A stretch of DNA of 64,000 nucleotides from Hymenochaete sp. R1 (lineage: Eukaryota > Basidiomycota > Agaricomycetes > Hymenochaetales > Hymenochaetaceae): contig JAFREE010000026.1 in the NCBI GenBank assembly GCA_019400425.1, positions 124,001 through 188,000 on the forward strand. Reading direction: 5' to 3'. Under the pieces are notes generated by a model that worked only from the letters and a program-made list of their open reading frames with translations, was not told the origin of the DNA and did no database searches. Position numbers and translations under genes: made by a program. Shown here one piece after another: positions 12,495 to 22,310 of this stretch; position 1 is the stretch's first letter, and the number at the start of each line of letters is the position of its first letter.

Positions 12495-13441
12495 CTAACT
12501 AGTACTCCTAAAACCTTCCACCACCACTTTTCGATCTAATACAATGATTGCATACAACTTTTTAATGTCATCATCTACGTCTATTTGCAATACTGCATAA
12601 GATATCTGACTACTATTGATATTCTTATTACTATTCAATGTATTCATTCGATTGATCGGTACGTTTTGCATGATAATCATGATGATGCAGTTGATCATGA
12701 TGCCCGTCTTCAACCCATCGGAGTCCACCGTCTCCTTCTTCTGGTCCTTCGAGTTACCATGGAGATGCTCTTTCAGGAACTTCACATCGTTCCTCGAATA
12801 ATCACTCTTCTTCAACTTCAATAGATTCCTCTGCTTGCCGTACGTGCCGAGGAAGTGTAGTAGATCTTGAGCTTCCTTCCGGCCATAGTCTCGCCTTACC
12901 TGCTATGGAAGGCACGATGTTTGTTGTTGACAGGGTTCGTGTAGTTAGTCACGCGCACAGCGGATGAGCCCAAGCTCACAGAAGCAGGGCTGCTCAAATG
13001 GTTGACACCACGGGCGAGCACGTCGTCGTCTGGAAACCAATGGGATACTTTACATCATAAGTAAGGATCGAATGGGACTCACTGCTAGGAATGATCTGAA
13101 TCTTGACACTTGCTTGATTCTCGGTATACTTGAATCTGAAGTCATTTGCAATGTCTTTGTTTCCTTTGGACTTCAAGTTGAAGCGACTTCAAAATACATT
13201 CAGTTTCTTTCCATTTCCATTTTGAAGATAAAAAGTAATGGCACTCACGTATCCGCTGAGAATGCATCGTGAGCGGCTGCAAGCTTGTGATGTGATAGTA
13301 GTTGATGACATCGATATCCTTTGGTGTCCGACTGACTCCGTGCATACGCATAGCGAAACTACCAATGATGGCATATTGGACACTTGCAGTGTCAAGGACG
13401 TTGGCGAGAGCGGAGTCAGCAAGGGAGAACGAGTCAGACAT
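12495..13441 (-). pseudogene. Decayed nucleotidyltransferase-fold gene (paralogue of 48860-49664)
   Basis: Reading on the minus strand from an ATG at 13441, the sequence gives an N-terminal segment with IIGSFAMRMHG and SRTPKDIDVI. This matches the hG[GS]...DxD motifs of MNT-type nucleotidyltransferases. Later segments (VKIQIIPS; LARGVNHLSSPASVSLG; VTNYTNPVNNKHRAF; QDLLHFLGTYGKQ) line up with the intact paralogue near 49 kb. The third catalytic Asp of the paralogue (VRIDLLE) is replaced by Gln (VKIQIIP). After HRAFHS the conserved frame is lost, with a TAA in phase and the homologous RRDYGRKEAQ segment resuming in another frame. I therefore read it as a degenerate copy. An unannotated splice form cannot be fully excluded. 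Confidence 0.6.
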
Positions 13442-13578
13442 TATGATTCTTTTGAAGTCGAATGTTCTAGTTGTGGAAGCTAGAGATGTGAGTTGTTGGA
13501 TGTCGAAATCGAGGTGTAAGTCTGGTATCATTTATAGGCATTCAAGTTGAACCCATGGGTGAAACTTTCGAAGGACGT

Positions 13579-14450
13579 TCAGTACAGTGTGCTTGCCACC
13601 AGCAACAGCGAGAGAAAGCGAAACCCGAAGAACTTCTCGGGCTTCAAGATCATAGTAACACTCTCCAGACGCTGAAAATCAAACACTGCGAGGTAGACTC
13701 GACAATGTAATGCATGTTTTGTCTGACGAAGGTCGAAACAAGTGTACGCCCAATTAGACTTAGTTAGCACTTCTTGCTCACCGAGGAGACCGGTTCTATG
13801 TGCGTGTGCGTTTACGATGACTGGGCGTTGTAGAGATCATACAAGATTTCATCCTACTGGAAGCGCTTGTTAATTCAACGACAAGTTAAGACGCTTATTA
13901 CTTACCTATACCACCACATATTGAAGGCTGACACAAACATCTCCTCGAAGGAACCGGACTCTTTCTGACGGAATCAGCCGGTGAATCCGAGTCAATTGGA
14001 CGAAGAGAGTCAGTGCCCAGAAGGATTGACAATGCTGATTGATTCTTAGCATAGCACTCGCCACCAGTGCAAAAGTCCTTGTGGCGTTCATGCACGAGGC
14101 ACCCGAGATCAGCCAGAGCATTGAAATCGCCATTAAGCATAAGCATTGTTCCACAATGGGATAGAAACGGCCTCGAACGGCCGCTGTAACACGTTTCTTC
14201 CTATGGTGCAGTGCGTCTGAGCGAGAGACCACGTAATATCGCCAGAAAGAATGACAAGACTTCTCTCGAGCATCAACTTGAAGGTTTTGCCTTCTAAAGA
14301 TAACATGGAGTTATGAAGTCGTTTTCGGGCCTGTTCAATGGAAAGAGGCAAAGAGACTTGATGAGCCTGCCAACACCAGAACACTACGTGAATACATACC
14401 ATTTTTGTTGTTCTGGATGAATAACGATACCCCTTCCCCGCATTTCCCCA
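13579..14450 (-). other. Unassigned exon-like sequence, minus strand
   Basis: Several minus-strand open segments here are separated by plausible splice sites. One begins MAHQVSLPLSIEQARKR near 14365. A Cys-containing segment (HKDFCTGGECYAKNQ) ends at a GTAAGT donor near 13909. Another ends at 13579 and contains WAYTCFDLRQTKHAL. I recognise no domain and cannot join them into one convincing protein. It may be a small lineage-specific gene, a relic, or upstream exons of the decayed neighbour. Confidence 0.25.
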
Positions 14451-14861
14451 GAACGTAAGCGTGTGTTAACATGTAAGTTGTCCTATACTATATCATACAT
14501 CCCGTACGCGCTTGAATGAGAAAAGGTAGCACAACGACGCCCAACTCGGCAACTTCCCGAGAGCTTGGTAATGGCACTCCCGTTCATTCATCAATGACTT
14601 GAATGGGTAAGTTTCCACTCAGCATCATGACGCACTACACTGTGAAAGAAAAGGTACGGGATTGTAAACATCAGCGTCAGTTCGGAGAGGGAGACGGAAA
14701 GCGCTTACGCGCAAAACTTGGAAAAGAAAAATACGTCGACGCGGCACACCCGAAATGATCGGATATGATTTGACAACACTCCTTTCTCTCAGACTTCCAT
14801 ACCCTTACCATCGTTCTTGAAAAAGAGTCGTATATATCCTCATCGATAAAGCCGATAGACG

Positions 14862-16647
14862 ATGCCGAAGTTTCGAGAAGCCGAGCTCATCGAGTTCATT
14901 GACACTACTTGTCTTAGAATTGGTTGTGGAAGCGGAACAGAGCTTGCTGGGAAATGGTGGGCAACGGAAGCTCCAGATGTGAAGAGGTAAGCCCACGAAG
15001 TGCATATTACTACATTATTCATACTCACGATGAACCAGTCTACTTGCATTGCCTACATATAATTATGCTATTAAAGCATATCATCAATCGAAGAGGGCGG
15101 CGGCTTTCCTACAAGCCGCACTCAATATCCTCAACGAAAAGCTAGACGAACTCTCGGATCGTGTCATCTCGGCGGCCATGCATCATGGAATGGCAAACCT
15201 TCCAGACGTCGTCTTAGAGCAGATTATGAAGGAATCAATCTACCAGGACTCGAAGTGGCGTCAGGCGTATAGAGTCGAGGCAAAGGCAATCACGCAATTG
15301 GCCCTGGTTAGTCGTCGCTTTCGCGATGTAGCATATGCCTCTCCCCGCCTTTGGTCCAAAATTGGCCCAAAGAATTCTTTTCCTTGTGTTCGGAGGATGC
15401 TTCTGATGAGCAAAAACAGTCTCTTGCATATTGATTTAGGAGGAAGCGAGATAAGAACTCATTCTCAGTTTGGACAAGACGTACAAAACCCTCTACAAAT
15501 TGGTTTTGGGTGCGACGCGAACGCGGTTCGTTACGCTCTGCTCACCCCTCACACCGACCGGTTTCAGACCTTTATCCTGGGCGATTACTACTACGCCGAC
15601 TTTCAAGGCGTGGTTGACCGTTTTCTGGCACTTTCACCCAGCCTCGACTTCTGTAACGTGTGAAATATCGCACTTCCTCGATTCAGTCCTTTGAACGGTG
15701 CACGGTCTGATTTAGCCATTATTAACCGAGCCAAGGCCAATTTTCATCGACTTTTCAAGTCATGGCACTTCCCTCGTGCCTCGAAGTTGCTCATCCACGA
15801 TATTATGCCCATGCCCGGTACTTTCACCTCTTGTTCCAAGGTTTTCATGCGCATATTCGAACCGGAGTATGTCGATTCCAAAGACTTCTACGGTACCCTT
15901 GAATCTCTTCCTACCCTGCATTCTCTATCAGTAGATCTAATGTATCAAGAGAATACAGAATATCGGGGCACGTGGGTCGTACCACCCGACCAGGTCATTG
16001 ATCTCCCACAACTCCGCTATTTCAGCTTCAAAGTGTTCGACTGTGATCACAGAGAGCACAGAGATTGTATTGAAGGCATTTGCGAGATCCTGAGGTCATT
16101 GCGAATACCTAACGTCCAGAGCATGGAGTTTCGCTTTGTCTACCGTCGGGCCAAGGACTTGGATTTCCTCAGCGAAGAAGAAGAATGTTTCTTTCTCCAC
16201 CCTGAGCCATATCTATCTTTGCGGAGTTTCAAATTCGATGGTATTATCGGTGCTTTCGATGATGCCGATCCCTACGAAACCAATATCACTGGGAGTATTT
16301 CCAGATACTTTCCCGCTCTGGTGCACTTGCAGCTCGTCCTGACGGACCATACGCTTTACAGTCAGCTCGACTCGGAGCCACTTGCTGGTCTGCAGTCGCT
16401 GCAAGCAGTCGCCGTTTACGTCGGTGCGGACGTAAAGGGCATGGTCCAGTTCATTAAACGGCTCGTACGTGATAAAATGGTTTCGAGAATCGATTTTCTC
16501 GTGGATTTCTTGGATGCGGAAGAAGGTAATGGTCTAGCAGAGGAGGTGGCTTCTTACATCAAGGATTTACAAATACTAAGCCCTGAAACCGAGTTTACTA
16601 TGTGCGAGTGGAAAAAGGAGTCCGAACCACAATCCGCATTTGAATGA
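14862..16647 (+). pseudogene. F-box-like protein, interrupted by one in-frame TGA
   Basis: Two exons (14862-14986, 15039-16647) give 1734 nt, 577 codons plus stop, all in one frame except for a TGA at 15661-15663. The predicted product would be an F-box substrate adaptor for an SCF ubiquitin ligase. The F-box lies at about residues 110-165, with LPDVVLEQIM, LALVSRRFRDVAYAS and LWSKIG. The rest resembles the degenerate leucine-rich C-terminal part common in agaricomycete F-box families. Sequence just after the stop (NIALPRF) aligns with HLTLP and EISLP in the two paralogues here (45721, 56464), so the TGA cuts true coding sequence. As it stands the product would end after 249 residues. The first intron sits after an N-terminal module ending WATEAPDVKR, in phase 2 as in both paralogues. 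Confidence 0.75.
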
Positions 16648-16805
16648 TCTTTTCACGCTTCTCAGTTCCTTTGAGCATTTTTAAACGACGCAATCAAAGC
16701 TGCTTCTATATGCGAGCACTTAATTGTACAACTGTGCTATTCCGTACTTTTGAAGCTCCCCCACCCTTCCTTCTGTTGACTATGAGATTGTATATTGTAT
16801 TTTCC

Positions 16806-19017
16806 TCATTTCCTTCCCCACCAACTACCGAGCAAAGAGCTCAGTCCACTAGCCCTTGATGCAGCATCAGGTTCCGGCGTCTCAGGTCTTTCCTGCATAT
16901 CCTCTTTCGCCTTTCCACTTTGGGCAACGCCCTTGCTCTTCTCAACCACAGTATCCCCTAAAGACTGCCTAAGCTCAGATGGGACATCCATACCCGCTTT
17001 TGTATATAGCGCTGGCAAGTCTAATTGTACATAGTTGAGCGCAATGTCGAAATGGAGGGGCTTTTTCGACGAGTTGCGTTCTGCTGTGACTTGGCCTCCG
17101 TTGAAGGCGAACCAGTCACGCTTGAAAGCATCTTCGTCGGTTTGGAGTTTTTGCGAAAGCGTTTCGAAAGCGGAAGGCTCCAAAGGGAAGAAAGACAGGT
17201 GGGCGGAAATCTCATCGTTCTCAGCCGGTCGGAAACCCTCCGATTCACGAACGTAGGTGACAGCACGACGGAAGAGGAGGATAGCCTTCGCATATTGCTT
17301 GACTGCTGCGTAAGAGCGACCAAGATAGAGACACCTTCAGAAACGGTAAGCTGCCATTGTCAAAAGTGTGCAAACAAGACGATGAATCACCTCTGCGCCT
17401 TTGTAAATGCCATACGCAACTCAATTCCGTTTGCGATGTCAGGACTTTCATCTACAATGCTCAGACCTCGCATGTGAGTGAGGCTCTGAAGTACGGTATC
17501 CAGTAGTTTGACCACAGCCGGATTCACTCGTGCATCAGCGACTTCCTCCTTTTCGTACCCAACTTTCGTGGTTGGAGCTGGTCCCGAGGGTGCCTTCCTT
17601 CGATTTCCTCTGGCATTCCTCGACGAGTCAATGAGTGCGGCAATGAGCGTGAGATCCCGTTCGATGCGTCGTGAAAGAAGTTGATAAATTATGTACGCGT
17701 GCAAGAAATGAAGGTCGCTTTCGCCAGGCTTTATTGAGTTCGCGGAACCCGTAGTCTACCACAGCACTTTTAGCTTTCATTATCTGACGTGTTGATACGC
17801 ATACCTTTTGAGCTTCCAACAGTTTCCTTGCCACATCTTCTGCATCGCTCAGTGCAGCGAGTATCATATCAAACGCGGCTACGCCTTTCCGCTGCTGAGT
17901 ACTTTTATGTCCACCTTGCTCTGTCTCATCAATTTTGCCGTTTGAGTTTAGCCGGTCTTCTGCATTCTGAACTTTGAGGAGGACATCGACAAGCTCGGGA
18001 ATGCGAACTGAAATACTATGTCCTTCCCACTGCATGTCGCGAAGACGTCCACGACCTGCCGCTGAACTGCTTCCACTCTCTTCTTTCATGCGCTTGACGA
18101 GACTATCATAACTCTTCACAACTTCTGCGACGGACTTCTCCGCTACTTCTTTCGAGATACGATCCACGTCATGGGCATCCTTATAACCTAGTTGATGGGC
18201 ACAGTATCGTATCTCCGGAGATACGCTGTCAGAGAAGAATGTCGCCAACGCCTGGTCTCTGCTGTTCGTCGCCGAATCGGCAAGGGTCGAAAGAATGTTG
18301 AACGCGATGCTGAGCATGTTCAGCGACTCCTCGAAAGATTCACGGTACCGCAAAAATCGTCCGCTCATTATACAGGTGTAAGTGTATAGTTCGAGCATAT
18401 CGGAGGCGCTTAGGCGCGATGCACTATAGAGATTTTCACCAAGGCCGAGAAGCTGCGCGGTCCAATGCAAGACGCGACGGAAACGATTCGTGGCACTTCG
18501 CCTTAGCTTTGACCCGTCCGTGGTGCCCAAGTTGGAGGGATCTAAAGAAGCGGTATAGAGTTCTTGGGCATATGCCCAAGCTCGCTCTGCTTCAAAAAGA
18601 AGAATCTGTAGGCTATAAAACCATGTGTTAGCTGATGATGCAGAGTACCCTTCCATTCGTATTACTTACTGGCCTTCTTTTACATTATCCGCTGTGGCTG
18701 GAGGCACTTTCTTATATTCCTTCCCCTTCCCATGGGTCGCCTTCATTGATGGCCGTAATCGATGAATCCTGTTTTTACAGTGGTTTCTGAGAATACGTTA
18801 GCTTAGCGACACTTTCAACACGAGATGCATAACGTATAGAACGGCGTACCGGTAGCGAGCGTAATCATTATAACGGAGGCCATATGCACTCCGATGCTCA
18901 TTGGCGAGCTTCAAAGCTTTAGACGATCCATTGATTAGCTGATAGAAACTAATTCAAAGTGTCTGGAAGCTTACCGCTAAAGCTCAGGTTCCTATCTGAG
19001 CTGGTTTCCGTCACCAT
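16806..19017 (-). CDS. SRP68: Signal recognition particle subunit SRP68
   Basis: SRP68 binds 7SL RNA and, with SRP72, forms the large part of the S domain of the particle that targets ribosomes to the ER. Six exons (18975-19017, 18850-18916, 18670-18786, 17805-18612, 17391-17728, 16806-17334) sum to 1902 nt, 633 aa, exactly in frame and close to the usual family length. Family hallmarks are ANEHRSAYGLRYNDYARY followed by a basic KNRIHRLR (RNA-binding region), ILLFEAERAWAYAQEL, RDLHF-like FLHAYIIYQLLSRRIERD, and the TPR-like CLYLGRSYAAVKQY. The C-terminus ends LLGSWWGRK. The first coding exon is only 43 nt. The gene is convergent with the F-box gene (158 bp apart) and head-to-head with GET3 across 203 bp. 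Confidence 0.92.
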
Positions 19018-19220
19018 TGCTCAGTTTTTGCTCGGACAATCGAGAAGGTCGGAGAATGGGAAAGAAGGTAGGTGAACACTCGAGTCGACTCGAGAAGGAT
19101 TTGCGTCGATCATCTTGTCGGCGACGCGATGCCCTCGGCATTCTATCTTTCCATAAGACCAGCTCTGTAACGACCCGCTCACGATTCATTCGACGATAGC
19201 TTCACTTCATCCCAAGAAAT
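19018..19220. promoter_or_regulatory. Short bidirectional promoter, SRP68 / GET3
   Basis: The 203 bp between the divergent start codons of SRP68 and GET3 must hold the 5' leaders and core promoters of both. It contains a perfect 16-nt palindrome at 19079-19094 and no TATA box that I can see. Confidence 0.7.
19079..19094. promoter_or_regulatory. 16-nt perfect palindrome CTCGAGTCGACTCGAG
   Basis: Self-complementary over all 16 positions and located within the shared SRP68/GET3 promoter, so it reads the same toward either gene. It could be a dyad site for a dimeric factor. That role is inferred from symmetry and position only. Confidence 0.5.
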
Positions 19221-20721
19221 ATGGCAGACGAGCTCTTGGAACCAAATTTGCAGAATGTGCTAGACCAAAAGACTCTCAAATGGATATTTTGCGGTACTTC
19301 GTCTGCGTGAACTTGGTCGACGTGTTTACTTACTTCCGTGCATTCGGGATTCCCTACAGGTGGAAAGGGCGGCGTGGGTGCGCCGAATTGAATGCAATGG
19401 GCTTGCATGAAATTGTTGATCGAATATTTAGGAAAGACAACGACTTCATGTTCACTTGCCATTCAGCTCGCGTCTGCCCGCGAATCCGTACTTCTCATCG
19501 TAAGCTGGTTCCTGTAGAGTTCCTAAAGCCGTTTTACCTCTCTGATCGCACTATCGCTAGTCCACAGATCCTGCACATAACTTGTCCGATGCGTTTGGAC
19601 AGAAGTTCAATAAAGATGCAACCAAAGTTAATGGATTCGATAATCTATACGCGATGGAGATCGACCCAACGAGCTCTCTACAAGAGATGATTGAACAATG
19701 TGCGTAACAGGATGTCTCCGACATCGATTATGTCTTAAACTATGCTGTTGAAGCGGACCAGAATGGGATGATGGGTTCCATGATGCAAGATCTCGCATTC
19801 GCTATCCCCGGTGTCGACGAAGCTATGGGCTTCGCGGAAATCATGAAGTGAACAAGCTTCACTGTTCTTCATTCCAGGGAAAGTTACTTAATGCGTTATA
19901 CCAGACACGTCAAGTCCATGGAATTCTCTGTCATCGTGTTCGATACAGCTCCAACGGGACATACGCTCCGCTTTCTTTCCTTCCCGTCGGTGCTTGAGAA
20001 AGCGCTTGGGAAACTCAGCACGCTCGGGAGTCGATTCGGGCCCATGATCAACCAGGTAAACAGTCGTTCTCATGCTACCTCGAGCTATGGCGAGGGTCCT
20101 TACTTATTATATGTGACTTTCTCTGCTGCAGATGAGTGCCATGATGGGTGGTCAGGGAGGCTCTCAGGAAGACATGTTCGCAAAGCTCGAGTCCATGCGA
20201 TCCGTCATCTCCGAAGTAAACAGCCAATTCAAAGATCCCGTACGTTTCGTCATCCATCAATTTCTCACTGACTTCCGTCGACTAAATCGGGATATTTTTT
20301 GTCAGGAAAAAACCACGTTCATCTGCGTGTGCATCTCGGAGTTCCTTTCGCTCTACGAGACGGAGCGGCTGGTACAGGAACTCGCAACATACGAAATCGA
20401 CACGCACAACATCGTCGTCAACCAGCTTCTCTTCCCCAAACAAGGTTCGTCTCTCCCATCTCTCAGCCTACCCAACCCGACCCAATCCAAACAAATCCAC
20501 CTCACCCACTCACCCACCCACACGCAGACTCCAAATGCGAACACTGCTCCGTCCGGTACGCAATGCAACAAAAGTACCTCGCGGAGGCACACGAGCTCTA
20601 CGACGGCCTTTTCCACATCGTGCGTCTACCCTTGCGCACGCAGGAGGTGCGGGGGCCCGAGATGCTGAAGGAGTTCAGTCGGATGCTCGTCGAGGCGTAT
20701 GTACCGGAGGGGGAGAGGTGA
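19221..20721 (+). CDS. GET3: GET3/ArsA-family ATPase for tail-anchored protein targeting
   Basis: Get3 is the homodimeric cytosolic ATPase that carries tail-anchored membrane proteins to the ER Get1/2 receptor. Nine exons (19221-19293, 19360-19377, 19432-19499, 19561-19699, 19754-19847, 19905-20055, 20132-20239, 20306-20444, 20528-20721) total 984 nt, 327 aa, the normal family size. Visible motifs are the deviant P-loop [22 protein letters not shown] (switch), [15 protein letters not shown], a Met-rich client-binding stretch ([10 protein letters not shown]), and KCEHC, the CxxC pair that binds zinc at the dimer interface. Exon 2 is a micro-exon of 18 nt that encodes the middle of the P-loop. 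The fifth exon is reached by a GTGCGT donor that removes an in-frame TAA. Confidence 0.95.
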
Positions 20722-22310
20722 TGATGTGTTGGTGTGTGGGGTACTAGTGAGAAGTAGGGCTACTGCCAGTGGCGGGGTCGTGAGGGTGTTGTTATGTTGT
20801 GGTACGTTAATTTCGATGTGAAATGTGTAGAGATGAAGTCTGTTGTTTCTTATACGGTGCGATGTTCTGAATTACCACGTCGGACAAATCACTTGTGACT
20901 TGCGTCGTATACAGCAACAATCAATATAACATGACACTGTTGAAGCTGGAAATAGCCTAAGTACAAGCAGACTCCTCAAACTTCAACACTCGTATCCATG
21001 TTCTCGTTGATTCAATCGTGATATCGAAAAGACGGAAAAAGGAATAAACAAAGGAGATACATGTAACATGTAACGTGATCGAGAGGAAAGAGTAAAGATA
21101 CGGATGGGCCTTTCAACTCAACTCATCATCAGATCAGGAATCAAAAATCGAAAACTCGAAAATCAAATGTAGGAGGCGAAGAAGATCAGAGACAAGTGTC
21201 AAGAGACAAGTGACAAACAAAGAGAGGCTGAGCTGAGAAGATACGTCACGTCATGCCATGTTATGTTAGGACTGCAAGAAAGAGGGAAGGCGAGGCGAAG
21301 GCGAGCACGGGCGCAAACATAGGATATCGAGTAAAATTCAATCGATACGACACGGAAGACCGGGATCGAAACCAAAAACGCGGGAGAAAAAAACCATAAT
21401 ATGGATACTGATACGGACACGGATACGAATACTGATACAAAAGGGAAAGAACGAAGACAACATACGAAAGGAAAAAAAAAGAAAAGAAAAATCAAGAACC
21501 TGGTTACGAATTCAGCGAAAGGACCCTGTTTCGAGGTGATTCGTACGAACGATGGACGATGAACGACAACCACGCCACGACGAACGACGAATGGTGAACG
21601 GTGACCACGGCGACAAAAAAAATCAATTAAAAGCTTGAAGTCAATAGCCAAAGCCAAAAAGCCGAAAGATGACGAAGAGAAGTTGTAAATATTTTGCGAG
21701 TTTGTGGGTTTGCGTGGTGCGCTGATGCCGGGGATGTATGCCTGGTGTGAGACGAGACGAGACAAGACGAGATGAAGATGGATTTGCTACAATATTAATG
21801 CTGCTGGCTGTGCTGAAGTTGATGCTTGTGAAGGGGTCACGACTCCCAAGTACTGGTACTGTGCTCGATCCATCGAGCGGGGAAAGAGGAACGGCGGCGT
21901 ACGCGCGGAGACTGCGAGACCGACGGAGGCGCGGCGGTACCAGTGCTTCAAGCAACGACGGCACTCGACTCGACTCTATCTGACACGGCGCTGGAGTGTA
22001 CTGGTACAGGTACTGGTGGTGAAAGAGAAGGTACCTTGATGCCGTAGTATGTTTCCTTTTCCTTTCCTTCCCCTTCCCTGCTCCGCTCTGCCATTCCTGA
22101 GCAGAGCTTGCACGGTCGTAAAGCGACGTTCCGTAAGGAAAGCCGGATCCGAAATCGAACGCCGCGCCGCACCCCCTCCGTCTCTCATCCCATCCCATCA
22201 CCCATCCTTCTTTCCAGACCCAATAACCAGCCCCATCTTAATCCCGTCTCAAAAGGGGAAAAAAAGAACGAGAAGAAAGGGGTTCCTAAAATTCCAAAAA
22301 AACCCCTTCC
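20722..22310. other. Intergenic between convergent GET3 and bZIP genes
   Basis: About 1.6 kb between two 3' ends. It includes AT-rich 3' UTR-like sequence and a degenerate GATACG/GATACT repeat near 21400-21440, which produces an artefactual SVSVSV frame on the minus strand. Further copies of the ACTGGTAC word lie near 21850 and 22000. I see no gene. Confidence 0.6.

Noticed and set aside
15654..15690. Tiny intron (27-29 nt) removing the TGA in the first F-box gene
   Set aside because: A 29-nt removal breaks the frame. The 27-nt option deletes NIALP, which is conserved in the paralogues, and is shorter than spliceosomal introns in this genome.
21199..22201. Overlapping minus-strand frames of about 186-188 codons
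   Set aside because: Driven by GATACG/GATACT repeats and low complexity between two gene 3' ends. No domain or splice logic.
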